Origin: Bacillota bacterium
Lineage (GTDB): Bacteria; Bacillota; UBA4882; UBA8346
Assembly: GCA_023400055.1 (NCBI GenBank)
Contig: JAEXFN010000023.1
Location: 1-64,000, forward strand
Length of the DNA: 64,000 nucleotides
Direction: 5' to 3'
Shown in pieces: positions 26,593 through 35,599 of the stretch. Position 1 is the first letter of the stretch. The number at the start of each line of letters is the position of its first letter. The notes beneath the pieces are model-generated. The model did not search any database and was not told where the DNA came from. It was given only the letters and a program-made list of their open reading frames with translations. Position numbers and translations under genes: made by a program.

Positions 26593-27612
26593 TTACCGGC
26601 TGGTGTCCACTTTCCGCTGGGCCAGCAGTTTATCGGCGTTGGCCTGGGTCACCGGGACCCAAGGCACGTTGTAGACTTTCTGCAGCGTTTTGCCCCAAGT
26701 CATGGCTTTCCAGCAATCGGCCAACGGTTTGTAGCTCTCGCCGATCAAGGCCCGCAGCGCCAGATCCAGCGCGCCCTGCGACTGGCCGGTGGCGTCCTGC
26801 AGGGTGCAGCTGGCCAGTTCGCCGCTTTTAATCCCGGTAATCGCATCGGTGACTCCGTCGATGCCCGCCGTCGGAATGGTCTTCGGGTCGATGCCGGCCT
26901 GTTTCATGGCTTGAATCGCTCCCAGGGCCATCTCGTCGTTCTGGCCGATCACGCCGTTGATCTTGCCCGGATAGGCGTTCAGCCAGTTCTCCATCAGGCT
27001 CAGGGCCTCGGCGCGCGACCAGTTGGCGGTCTTCATCTCCAGCACCTTGACGGCCGGATATTTCTGGATCACGTTCAGGTTGCCTTTTCTGCGCTCGATC
27101 TGAGCCGATTGGCCGATTGGCCCCTCGATGATGACCACGTTGCCTTTGTAGCCGATCTTGCTTAAAACCGCTTCGGCCTCGATCTCACCGGCCTTGACGT
27201 CGTCGGAGCCGATGTAGGAGGTCAGGTGATCGCTGTTCACTCGAGTATTGGAGCCGATCACCGGAATGTGCGCCTGATAAGCGGTCTCCACCGCCGCCGC
27301 TCCCGCCTGAATATCGATGGGCACGAACAGGATCGCGTCGAAGCCTTGGGTAACCATCGTTTCGAACTGGCTCTGCTGCACCGAGGCATCGTACTTCCCG
27401 TCGAACACGGTGATCTTCGCCAGACCCCGTTTGACCGCCGGGTGTCGCTCCAGCGCGGTGGTCCACAGGCGCATGTATTCGGCCTTCAAACCATAGACCG
27501 CCGCGCCGATCTTATAGACTTTCTTGGCGGCCAGAATCTGGGCACTGGCCAAAATGCTGACCAATAAGGTCAATACCACTACCAACACGATCATGCTTCG
27601 AGTCTTTTTCAT
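26593..27612 (-). CDS. Ribose-type sugar-binding protein, paralogue 1
   Basis: 339 aa with signal peptide (MIVLVVVLTLLVSILASAQILA) and a periplasmic-binding-protein type 1 fold (RbsB/Peripla_BP_4). It shares many segments with the protein at 32686-33621, for example VIVEGPIG, SAQI-RRKG, ENWL-A-P-KINGV and QNDEMALGAI. It lies downstream of the RbsC-type permease and is likely the partner, or an alternative partner, of that transporter. ATG at 27612, GGAGG four bases upstream. Confidence 0.9.
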   Translation of the reverse strand: MKKTRSMIVLVVVLTLLVSILASAQILAAKKVYKIGAAVYGLKAEYMRLWTTALERHPAVKRGLAKITVFDGKYDASVQQSQFETMVTQGFDAILFVPIDIQAGAAAVETAYQAHIPVIGSNTRVNSDHLTSYIGSDDVKAGEIEAEAVLSKIGYKGNVVIIEGPIGQSAQIERRKGNLNVIQKYPAVKVLEMKTANWSRAEALSLMENWLNAYPGKINGVIGQNDEMALGAIQAMKQAGIDPKTIPTAGIDGVTDAITGIKSGELASCTLQDATGQSQGALDLALRALIGESYKPLADCWKAMTWGKTLQKVYNVPWVPVTQANADKLLAQRKVDTSR

Positions 27613-27767
27613 ACTTCCTCCTGCCTCTCCTTCAATTAATTTTGGTTGCCGGGAAAATCCAAATCATTTATAATATAATTGAAGTAGTTTCACCTCCTTC
27701 TCAAAATCGCTTGACACGGCCCGGAAACCCCGACTGGGTTCGGAACGGATTGCCCGGGCTTTACCGG

Positions 27768-28778
27768 TTACTCTTTATGGCCGCCTTTTTGGAATGAATC
27801 CAACAGTACCGCCAGGACAATGATCGCGCCTTTGATCAGCTGTTGGAAATAGGATGAGACGCCCAAGAGATCCAGGCCGTTGTTGATGACTCCCATGATC
27901 AATGCGCCGAACAGTGTCCCGGTCAGTGTCCCCTGGCCGCCGTTTAAGCTGGTGCCGCCGATGACCACCGCGGCGATGGCGTCCAACTCGTAACTGACGC
28001 CGGCTTGCGGCAGGCCGGCAGTGGTCCGGGCTGTCAGGATGAGACCTCCCAAGGCCGCCAGCAAGCCGCAGATCCCGTAAACGCTGAGGAAGATCAGCCG
28101 GGTATTCACCCCGGAAAGCTTGGCGCTCTTTTCGTTGCCGCCCACCGCGTAGACATAGCGCCCGAAGCGGGTCCGGTAAAGGATCAGCCAGGCGATGACG
28201 AAGGCCACGGCGAAGATGATCACCGGAACCGGTATCGCGAAAAACATGCCCTGCCCGATCGGCAAAAAGGATTGGGAAATATTCGGGATGGGCATTCCGT
28301 CGTTATAAATGTAGGTCAAACCCCGCGCCATGCTGAGCATGCCCAGCGTCACCACGAAGGGCGCGATCTTCCATTTGGCGATGAAGAAGCCATTAATCAA
28401 ACCCAGGACCAAACCGGCCGCCAAACTGACCGAATAAGCCACCAGTGGCGAGTAGATATGCCCGCCGAGCGCCGCAAAGGTCGCGCTGGAGAAGGAAGCC
28501 GCCACCATCGCCGAGAAGGCCAGAATGGATCCGACCGACAGATCGATGCCGCCGGTGAGGATCACAAAGGTCATCCCGATGGAGAGCAATCCGTTGATCG
28601 AAGTCTGGCGCAAGACGTTGACGATATTTTTTTCCTTCAAGAAATACGGGCTCGCCAACGATAGGATCAGGCACAATAAGGCAAATACAAAGATGATGCC
28701 GTAATTGGCCAAAAGATTTTTGAACTTCGCCTTATCCCAAGCGAAAGGCAGCGGCTTAACGGCGATCTGTTTATCCAT
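27768..28778 (-). CDS. Ribose-type ABC transporter permease (RbsC family)
   Basis: Hydrophobic permease of about 336 aa with the family motif ILTGGIDLSVGSILAFSAM near residue 80 and GGTSLNGGQGTLTGTL near 275. Homodimeric channel for a sugar or polyol. The ATG at 28778 has AAGGAG ten bases upstream. A GTG at 28787 is too close to that site. Only one permease gene for two binding proteins. Confidence 0.93.
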   Translation of the reverse strand: MDKQIAVKPLPFAWDKAKFKNLLANYGIIFVFALLCLILSLASPYFLKEKNIVNVLRQTSINGLLSIGMTFVILTGGIDLSVGSILAFSAMVAASFSSATFAALGGHIYSPLVAYSVSLAAGLVLGLINGFFIAKWKIAPFVVTLGMLSMARGLTYIYNDGMPIPNISQSFLPIGQGMFFAIPVPVIIFAVAFVIAWLILYRTRFGRYVYAVGGNEKSAKLSGVNTRLIFLSVYGICGLLAALGGLILTARTTAGLPQAGVSYELDAIAAVVIGGTSLNGGQGTLTGTLFGALIMGVINNGLDLLGVSSYFQQLIKGAIIVLAVLLDSFQKGGHKE

Positions 28779-28853
28779 CTGGGACACACTCCTTTTTCAT
28801 CCGGTTGGAACAGTTGACTGAAGATGTCTTCCTCGACATCCTTGCTTTTTGTT

Positions 28854-30335
28854 TCAGGAAGCGAGATGCAGCAGGTTCTCCTGATTGGCTTGCTCCCGGG
28901 TTAATTCGCCGGCGATCCGCCCCTTTTTGAAGATGAGGATCCGGTCGCTCAGGCTGAGGATCTCGGGAATTTCCGACGAGACCATGATCACCGCCTTGCC
29001 TTCCTGGACATATTCGGAGATAAACTTATAGATCTCCCGTTTCGCGCCGACGTCGATGCCGCGGGTCGGCTCGTCGAGCAGCAGGATGCGCGGTGCCGTC
29101 AACAGGCAGCGGCCGAGCAGCACCTTTTGCTGATTGCCGCCGCTCAGGTTTTTGACCAGGTGGTCCATTCCCGGTGTCTTGATGCCGAACTTGGCGATCA
29201 TCGCCGCGACATCGCGCCGCTCACTCTGTCTGTCGATGAACAGGCGCCGGGTGAGCCGCTTCAATGAGGCCAGCGCGATATTCTCCTTGACGGACTGCGC
29301 CAGAACCAGGCCCATTTTTTTGCGGTCTTCGGTCACCAACGCCAAACCGTGCCGGATGGCGTCCCGGGTCGCGCCGATCGGGACCCGCGCTCCGTCGATG
29401 AATATTTCGCCCGCATCGGCCGGATCGTAGCCGAACAGCGATTGCAGAAACTCGGAACGGCCGGAACCCATTAATCCGAAGATCCCGAGCACCTCGCCTT
29501 TTTTGAGGTCGAAGCTGATCTGCTCGAATTTATCGGCCCGCGCCAGATTCTGGACGGACAAGAGGGCTTCCGTTCCGGGCCGCGCGTCTTTGACATACTC
29601 CTCGCCGAGCTTCCGCCCGATCATCAGGCTGACCAACCGGCCGGGATCGATCGCGCTGATCGGCTCGGTCGCCACATATTTCCCATCCCGCAGCACCGTC
29701 ACTTCATCGGCGATGGCAAACACCTCTTTGAGCCGGTGCGAGACATAGAGGATCCCTTTGCCTTTGGCCTTCATCAGCCGGATGATCTTGAAAAGATTGT
29801 CGACCTCTTTTTCGCCGATCGCCGAAGTCGGCTCGTCCATGATGATGACCTCGGAATCGTAGGAGATGGCCTTGGCGATCTCGACCAGCTGGATCTCGGC
29901 CAGGCTCAGATACTTCATTTTTCGGGCCGGGTCGATCGGCACCTCCAGCTCCGCCAGCAGTTCGGCCGCCATCCGGTTCAGTCGGGGATAGTCGATGAAC
30001 CCCGCTTGGACCGGTTCGCGCCCCAAAAAGATGTTTTCAGCCACAGTCATATCATAGATGGGGGTCAATTCCTGCTCGATGATGGCGATCCCCGCCTCCA
30101 GCGCCTGTTTGGGAAGGGTAAAATCGACTTTCCGGCCGTTGAAAATGATCTCCCCGCTATCCTTGCCGTACATCCCGATCAGGATGTGCATAAAGGTCGA
30201 TTTCCCGGCACCGTTTTCGCCGCAAAGCGCATGGACGGTGCCTCTTTTTAAGGTCAGCGAGACGCCGTCCAAGGCCTTCACGCCGGGAAATGTCTTCGAA
30301 ATGCTGTTAACCTGGAGCAAAACCGTTTCGTCCAT
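28854..30335 (-). CDS. Ribose-type ABC transporter ATPase, two nucleotide-binding domains (RbsA family)
   Basis: 493-aa tandem ATPase. The first domain has Walker A GENGAGKST near 38. The second has a degenerate loop GLMGSGRSE near 288 and signature LSGGNQQKV near 397, with Walker B LLLDEPTRGID. This is the usual RbsA/MglA arrangement. ATG 30335 with AAGGAG. Operon position between dhaL and the permease. Confidence 0.94.
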   Translation of the reverse strand: MDETVLLQVNSISKTFPGVKALDGVSLTLKRGTVHALCGENGAGKSTFMHILIGMYGKDSGEIIFNGRKVDFTLPKQALEAGIAIIEQELTPIYDMTVAENIFLGREPVQAGFIDYPRLNRMAAELLAELEVPIDPARKMKYLSLAEIQLVEIAKAISYDSEVIIMDEPTSAIGEKEVDNLFKIIRLMKAKGKGILYVSHRLKEVFAIADEVTVLRDGKYVATEPISAIDPGRLVSLMIGRKLGEEYVKDARPGTEALLSVQNLARADKFEQISFDLKKGEVLGIFGLMGSGRSEFLQSLFGYDPADAGEIFIDGARVPIGATRDAIRHGLALVTEDRKKMGLVLAQSVKENIALASLKRLTRRLFIDRQSERRDVAAMIAKFGIKTPGMDHLVKNLSGGNQQKVLLGRCLLTAPRILLLDEPTRGIDVGAKREIYKFISEYVQEGKAVIMVSSEIPEILSLSDRILIFKKGRIAGELTREQANQENLLHLAS

Positions 30336-30402
30336 TGTGTTGACTCCTTTGCAAACGGCTTGAATGGATTAAAATAAAAACGCTAGGAAAGGAACTTCTG
30401 TC

Positions 30403-31068
30403 TCAAATTTGAGTCGACCCGTGTTGCGCCAAATATTCGCCGATCGAGTCGGCCATACTTGCCAGCAACAGATAACAGGAAGTAGCGCCGGCGTCCAAGA
30501 CGCCCCGCGAGCGTTCGCCCAGCCGGCTGGCACGGCCGATCTTGGCCACCAAGTCGCGCGTGGATTCCTTGCCGCGTTCCGCGGCCTCCCGCATTTGTGC
30601 CAGCGCCGCGCCGAAACTTTCTCCCGCTGCCAGCGCCGCCTGATAAGCATTAACCGCCGGGACCAGCGTATCGACCAGCGTTTTATCGCCGACCTGGGCA
30701 TTGCCCAGAGTTTGCACGCCGGCCAGCGCCGCGGTCAACATGGCGCCGAAGACGGTTTTATCGATGATTTCCTGGTTTTCGGAAGCCTTGGCCATCTCCC
30801 GGAAGAACGTGCCGTACAACGGCCCCATCGAACCACCGATCTCGGTGAGCAGCACTTTGCCGAGGACTTTCAGCCCGGCCGTCAAACTGCTTGGGGCGTC
30901 TCCCAACCGCTCTCTACAAAGCGTAAATCCTTTATTCATATTGATCCCGTGGTCCCCATCGCCGATCGCGCCGTCGATCTCGCTCAAATACTCCTTATTC
31001 CGTTGGATCGTATCGATCAACCCCTGCACCACGAACAATCCTTCCTGATTTAAGAAATGTTCCATCAT
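30403..31068 (-). CDS. dhaL: Dihydroxyacetone-kinase-like protein, ATP-binding subunit DhaL
   Basis: About 221 aa, all-helical. GDGDHG near residue 37 binds the ATP-magnesium ions in DhaL proteins, with GxSGxxYG-like GGSMGPLYG near 80. No PTS phosphocarrier DhaM gene is visible, so an ATP-dependent K+L kinase is likely. Start at the ATG pair 31068 behind GGGGATGAGG. An ATG at 31080 is possible. It directly follows dhaK. In this context the substrate is more likely a ketotetrose than dihydroxyacetone (inference). Confidence 0.88.
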   Translation of the reverse strand: MMEHFLNQEGLFVVQGLIDTIQRNKEYLSEIDGAIGDGDHGINMNKGFTLCRERLGDAPSSLTAGLKVLGKVLLTEIGGSMGPLYGTFFREMAKASENQEIIDKTVFGAMLTAALAGVQTLGNAQVGDKTLVDTLVPAVNAYQAALAAGESFGAALAQMREAAERGKESTRDLVAKIGRASRLGERSRGVLDAGATSCYLLLASMADSIGEYLAQHGSTQI

Positions 31069-31089
31069 CCTCATCCCCATCCTGTACGC

Positions 31090-32094
31090 TTATCGTCTGA
31101 ACTGTTTCAGGCTCATGGAATCGGCTTCTTCGTCGATGAGCAGCTTCAGCTCTTCATCGAGTTTCATCAGGGTGAGGGTCGCTCCCATCATTTCCAAAGA
31201 GGTAAAATAGTTGCCGACATAAGGCCGGTAAACCGCGATGCCGTTTTGATCGAGCAGCTCCGCCACTTTGTTGTATAAAATGTACAGTTCCATGACCGGC
31301 GTGGCGCCCAAGCCGGATATCAAGGCGACTACCTGATCGCCTTTGGCGAAGGGGAGATCGGGCAGAATCACGCCGAGCATCATCTCAGCCATCTCGTCGG
31401 CGGTCTTTAATTCACAGACTTGAATTCCCGGTTCGCCGTGGTGGCCGATTCCCACTTCCATGGTGCCAGCGGCGATCGTGAAGTTGGGTTTGCCGACCGC
31501 CGGAATGGTGCACGGCGTCAATCCGATCCCGATGCTGCGGGTATTGTCGATCGCTTTCTGGGCCACCCGGATCACCTCGTCCAGGCTGCCACCCCGGGCG
31601 GCCATGGCCCCGCCGATCTTCCACATCAATACTTCGCCGGCGACGCCGCGCCGTTTGGCGCGTTCCGTCGGCGGAGCCGAAGGAACGTCATCGTTGGCGA
31701 CCACGGTCCTGACTTCGATTCCGTCATCGTTGGCGAGTTCGATAGCCATCTTGACATTCATGTTATCCCCGGCGTAGTTGCCATACAGGCAGGCCACGCC
31801 CCGGCCCGAATCGGCCGCCCGGAAAGCGTCGTAGAAAGCCTGGGCCGTCGGCGAAGAAAAAATCTCGCCCACCGCCACCGCATCCACCATATTCCGGCCG
31901 ATGTAGCCGATGAAGGCCGGCTTGTGTCCCGAACCGCCGCCGGTCACCACGCCGACTTTTCCGGCCACCGGCGCCCCGGCATACTTGAGCACCCTGGGAT
32001 TAGCGGTCGCCACGACCAGATCGGAATGAGTCCTTATAAAACCGCCTAGCATATCCTCGACCACTCGGTCCGGGTCATTGATGATCCGTTGCAT
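31090..32094 (-). CDS. dhaK: Dihydroxyacetone-kinase-like protein, substrate-binding subunit DhaK
   Basis: 334 aa. GGGSGHKPAFIGYIG near 40 and the histidine of GIGHHGEPGIQV near 218 form the site that holds the keto sugar as a covalent hemiaminal. ATG at 32094 with GGAGG. The upstream TTG reading is rejected. With DhaL it would phosphorylate a small ketose. Split DhaK/DhaL homologues beside an RpiB homologue are known as erythrulose kinases in tetritol pathways, which fits this operon. Confidence 0.9.
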   Translation of the reverse strand: MQRIINDPDRVVEDMLGGFIRTHSDLVVATANPRVLKYAGAPVAGKVGVVTGGGSGHKPAFIGYIGRNMVDAVAVGEIFSSPTAQAFYDAFRAADSGRGVACLYGNYAGDNMNVKMAIELANDDGIEVRTVVANDDVPSAPPTERAKRRGVAGEVLMWKIGGAMAARGGSLDEVIRVAQKAIDNTRSIGIGLTPCTIPAVGKPNFTIAAGTMEVGIGHHGEPGIQVCELKTADEMAEMMLGVILPDLPFAKGDQVVALISGLGATPVMELYILYNKVAELLDQNGIAVYRPYVGNYFTSLEMMGATLTLMKLDEELKLLIDEEADSMSLKQFRR

Positions 32095-32145
32095 GTTGCA
32101 ATTCCTCCCGTCTTTTATTTCAAATTTTCGTGCCAAACCGCTATT

Positions 32146-32610
32146 TCACAGATTCTGTCCGTTAGAAAACATCCTTTCATACTCGGCGATCTTGGCCACT
32201 TTCTGGGCCGACCCTCCGCCCTGAAATTCCGAGTGCAACCAGATCGCGACCAGCGACTTAGCGAGTTCCTCGCCGATGACCCGGGCGCCCAGGGCCATGA
32301 TCTGCGCGTCATTGCTTTTGCGGGCCCGTTCGGCCGAATACGGGTCATGGCAGACCGCGGCTCTTACGCCCGGAACTTTGTTGGCCGCGATGGCCATGCC
32401 GATCCCGGTGCCGCAGACCAGGATGCCCCGCTCATGCGTTCCGTCGGCGATCGCCCGGGCGACTCGCACGGCGATGTCCGGATATAGCACCGGACGGGTA
32501 TCGTATACCCCGTAATCCGTCACCTCCATGCCTATGGCTTTTAGGAATGCCCCGATCTTCTCTTTCAGATCAAATCCCGCTTCATCCGCGCCAATTGCGA
32601 TTGAACTCAT
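32146..32610 (-). CDS. rpiB: RpiB/LacAB-family sugar-phosphate isomerase, tetrulose-phosphate type
   Basis: 154 aa. The catalytic Cys66 (LVCGTGIGMA) aligns at the same number as in E. coli RpiB, and SNDAQIMALGARVIG is the family segment. Two active-site positions differ. The Asp9-His10 pair is Asp9-Glu10 (GADEAG), and the ring-opening His99 is Ser99 (RKSNDA). Loss of the ring opener fits a substrate that cannot cyclise, such as a tetrulose 4-phosphate. I therefore infer erythrulose-phosphate to erythrose-4-phosphate isomerase rather than ribose-5-phosphate isomerase. ATG 32610 with AAGGAG. Between dhaK and the second binding protein. Confidence 0.88.
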   Translation of the reverse strand: MSSIAIGADEAGFDLKEKIGAFLKAIGMEVTDYGVYDTRPVLYPDIAVRVARAIADGTHERGILVCGTGIGMAIAANKVPGVRAAVCHDPYSAERARKSNDAQIMALGARVIGEELAKSLVAIWLHSEFQGGGSAQKVAKIAEYERMFSNGQNL

Positions 32611-32685
32611 GAAAAACAGCTCCTTTATCGGCTTAAAGTAGTATTTTTAGGCCGGCCGCCCCTGCCGGGTTGCGCCAACCCCGCT

Positions 32686-33621
32686 CTATTTCCGTCGGGC
32701 GAAATACTTCTCGACATTGGCGGCGGTCACCAGTTCAAACGGGATCCAGTAGTTCTTGGCCACCTTCTCCCCTTTCAGAAACTTCACGGCCACCTCCACC
32801 GACATCGAGCCCTGGCCTTGCGCATCCTGGAAGCAGGTAGCAGTCAGCCGTTTCTCCTTGATGGCCGCCAAGCCGTCATAAATGCCGTCGACGCCGACCA
32901 CGGGAATTTTCAGGCCGCGTCTTTCCAACGCTTTGATGGCGCCCAGCGCCATCTCGTCATTCTGGCTGCAAACGCCGTTAATCTTGTCCGGAAAAGCCTT
33001 GAGCCAGTTCTCCATCAAGGTGAATCCCTCGGAGCGCGACCAGTTGGCGGTTTTCTCCGACAGCACCTTAATCTGCGAATAACGCGCCAGGATATTGTGA
33101 ATGCCCTTTCTGCGCTGTATCTGGGCCGAACTGCCGATCGGCCCCTCCACGATCACGATATTGCCGCGCCCACCCATTTTCTGGGCCAGATAGCTCATTT
33201 CCATCTCACCGGCGGAGATATCGTTGGAACCCACATACGAAGTCAGCTTATTGCTGTTGACTTGGGTATTGACCCCGATGACCGGGATGCCGTGGTGAAA
33301 GGCTTTCTCCACCGCGTCGGCCATAGCGTCCACATCGACCGGAGTGAAGATGATCGCGTCATAGCCGTGGCCGATCATGTAATCGAAATTGTCATATTGA
33401 GTTTTCACATCGTAATTTCCGTCAAAAATATCCAGATCCACGTTGTATTGAGTTGCCGCCTCCCGTTGCGCCTTGCTCAACAGGATGGTGTACTCGTTCT
33501 TTAATCCGTAGTGGGTGACGCCGATCTTGAATTTCCGCTCCGCCAACGAAGCGCCGTCGGAGCCGATCAGGACCAGGGCCAAGAGGCATCCGGCCCAAAG
33601 GATGGTAGCGATCTTTTTCAT
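32686..33621 (-). CDS. Ribose-type sugar-binding protein, paralogue 2
   Basis: 311 aa with a signal peptide (ATILWAGCLLALVLIGSDGA) and an RbsB-type fold. Clear paralogue of the protein at 26593-27612 over its whole length. First gene of the operon, right behind the predicted promoter at 33704-33709, so probably the most highly expressed. The ATG at 33621 follows AAGGGAG. A lipobox is not evident. Confidence 0.9.
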   Translation of the reverse strand: MKKIATILWAGCLLALVLIGSDGASLAERKFKIGVTHYGLKNEYTILLSKAQREAATQYNVDLDIFDGNYDVKTQYDNFDYMIGHGYDAIIFTPVDVDAMADAVEKAFHHGIPVIGVNTQVNSNKLTSYVGSNDISAGEMEMSYLAQKMGGRGNIVIVEGPIGSSAQIQRRKGIHNILARYSQIKVLSEKTANWSRSEGFTLMENWLKAFPDKINGVCSQNDEMALGAIKALERRGLKIPVVGVDGIYDGLAAIKEKRLTATCFQDAQGQGSMSVEVAVKFLKGEKVAKNYWIPFELVTAANVEKYFARRK

Positions 33622-33703
33622 CAAAACACTCCCTTTATCGCGGGCTACCCTTTTCGTTGGAATGGCGTCTCTTACAACCCGGTGAACTTTCTGTTACAAG
33701 TTC

Positions 33704-33781
33704 ATTATAGTTCCGCGCATTCGCCAAAAAGGTCTCGCTTTTTTAGATTTGGTTTGCATTTTTTAGGCAACGCTTTTTAAG
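33704..33781 (-). promoter_or_regulatory. Promoter and activator repeats of the sugar operon
   Basis: Minus-strand -10 TATAAT (33704-33709) without a good -35. Directly upstream lie direct repeats of TTTTTTAG on the plus strand (33739-33746 and 33759-33766, 20 bp apart, each preceded by GCT or GCA), with a weaker third copy at 33774-33781. The position abutting -35 is that of an AraC-type activator. The adjacent response regulator is the likely binder. Confidence 0.5.
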
Positions 33782-33934
33782 ACGCTGCGATTCGGCGGGA
33801 CAAAAGCCGTTGTCCAGCCGCGGATATTGCTTTCGCGAGCAGACGTGTGGAAAGCGAAACAGATTGCTTGAATCGGAAAAAATGAAAAAAGATTCGGTTA
33901 CGGTCATGGGGATGATGGATTGATGGAAACGAAA

Positions 33935-33960
33935 AACCGCCTGAGCGGGTTCAGGCGGTT
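33935..33960 (-). terminator. Terminator of the two-component system genes
   Basis: AACCGCCTGA (33935-33944) and TCAGGCGGTT (33951-33960). TTTTTCG follows on the minus strand. Immediately past the response regulator stop. Confidence 0.8.
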
Positions 33961-33964
33961 CAAT

Positions 33965-35572
33965 TCAAGGAAGGCTCTCCTCGCGGTACTGCGTCGGTGA
34001 AACGCCGACCATCTTCTTGAACACCATACAGAAATGTTTCGCGTTGGAATAGCCGACCTGGCTGGCAACCGCTTGAATCTTATAACGGTTCTGCGCCAAC
34101 AGCTCCTTGGCCTTTTCCATGCGGATCACTGTCAGATAGTCCAAGAAATTCTGCCCGGTCTCCTTTTTGAACAAAACGCTCAAATAACTGTTGTTCTTGC
34201 CGAAATGGTCAGCGACAATATTCAGGTTAATCTCTTTATCGAAGTTTTCCCGCATATAGCGGATGATCTGTTCGATGATCTTCCGATCCGGGCTATTGCT
34301 TTTGTAACTGGATATGGCATCGGCGATCTTGACCAAATACCCTTTTAGGTAGGCTTTCAATTGTTCGAGCGACCAAAAAGCGTCTAAATCACGGAAATCA
34401 TCCTCCCCCGGTTCGAAAATGGCACCGAAATCGATCCCTTTTTCGGTAAAGTAGTCGTACATATACTTGTTGAACTCATCGTAGAAACTCACCAGCCTGG
34501 CGATGGGGCCCTTATGGAAAGCCAGTTGGTTAAAATACTCATCCAGCATCAACCCGACATTTTTCTCCATGCCCAGCTCGAGCTCGCTGAGGAGTTTCAA
34601 GAAGTTGACCGGAAGGCAAGCCTTGCCTTCCTCGGCTTCCGCGTCTTTGGTATAAACGATCCCGCCCGGCTCCCGGAAGATCTTATAAAGCGCCAGTTCC
34701 AACGCTTCCTGGTACGATTTCTGGACATTGGACAGACCCCGGACGCTGCCGCCGACTCCGAAGAAGGTGGCCACCGGCAGATGCGCGTTTAAAATGCGGT
34801 TGATCTGATCGGCGACCTTTTTGAGGTGCGCCTCGATCAAAAAGCTTTCCGAATTGACCAGCAGGATGACCAGACGAAAGTCCGAGTCGTAAAAGCTCCA
34901 AAAGCCGTTGATGATCGCGGCGACGCCGGCGTCGACAGCTTCTTTGAGGGCCACCCGGTCCAGTTCGTCCAGGCCCTTCCACGAGTCCTGATCGACGATG
35001 CGGTACTCCGCCACCAGCACTTTGAAGCGGTCCGGCGAAAGATCGACTCCCAACTGAAGCAATTGCCTGGCCAGCACGTTCTCATCGTAATAGGTGCCGT
35101 GGACCAGCGAATTGAAATATTTTTCCTTGAGCAGCTCCACCCCCACCTTGCTTTGCATGTTCTTCACCAGTTCCGCCTCGTGGCGCTGGACATTGTCATC
35201 CAATTCTTCGGTGATGTGCCGCAACAGCTGGAGGAACTCCTCTTTGACGATGGGTTTCAGCAAATACTCTTTGACGCCGTATTTGATCGCCCGTTTCGCA
35301 TAGCTGAAATCATCATAGCCGCTGATAATGATGAAAGCCGGCCGTTTGGGGCCGTCCCGGTGAACCTGGGCGATCAGTTCCAAGCCATCCAGATAGGGCA
35401 TGCGGATATCGGTGATCACGATATCGGGCTGAAAAGCGCGGAGCTCCTCCAGGCCATCCCGGCCGTTCGACGCCGCGCGGATCTCCGCGTAACGGATATT
35501 CCCCCGCTCGATCATGGCCTTAATACCCCGGGTAATGCTCTCCTCATCGTCGATGATCAGAATTTTATACAT
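33965..35572 (-). CDS. AraC-type response regulator (YesN-like)
   Basis: 535 aa: receiver domain with phospho-acceptor Asp55 (VITDIRMPYLDG), a ~270-residue middle region, and a C-terminal AraC/XylS double helix-turn-helix (NLNIVADHFGKNNSYLSVLFKKETGQNF, with VASQVGYSNAKHF). Part of a two-component pair with the kinase at 35600-37399. Lies upstream of the sugar operon on the same strand and is separated from it by a terminator, so it probably activates that operon. ATG 35572 behind a G-rich ribosome binding site. Confidence 0.92.
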   Translation of the reverse strand: MYKILIIDDEESITRGIKAMIERGNIRYAEIRAASNGRDGLEELRAFQPDIVITDIRMPYLDGLELIAQVHRDGPKRPAFIIISGYDDFSYAKRAIKYGVKEYLLKPIVKEEFLQLLRHITEELDDNVQRHEAELVKNMQSKVGVELLKEKYFNSLVHGTYYDENVLARQLLQLGVDLSPDRFKVLVAEYRIVDQDSWKGLDELDRVALKEAVDAGVAAIINGFWSFYDSDFRLVILLVNSESFLIEAHLKKVADQINRILNAHLPVATFFGVGGSVRGLSNVQKSYQEALELALYKIFREPGGIVYTKDAEAEEGKACLPVNFLKLLSELELGMEKNVGLMLDEYFNQLAFHKGPIARLVSFYDEFNKYMYDYFTEKGIDFGAIFEPGEDDFRDLDAFWSLEQLKAYLKGYLVKIADAISSYKSNSPDRKIIEQIIRYMRENFDKEINLNIVADHFGKNNSYLSVLFKKETGQNFLDYLTVIRMEKAKELLAQNRYKIQAVASQVGYSNAKHFCMVFKKMVGVSPTQYREESLP

Positions 35573-35599
35573 AAGCGCCCCCCTTTCTCCCTTCGGGAT

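Noticed and set aside
27613..27767. Leader peptide (nine codons after AAGGAGG) before the first sugar-binding protein
   Set aside because: The putative GTG start touches the ribosome binding site, and there is no attenuator hairpin behind it.
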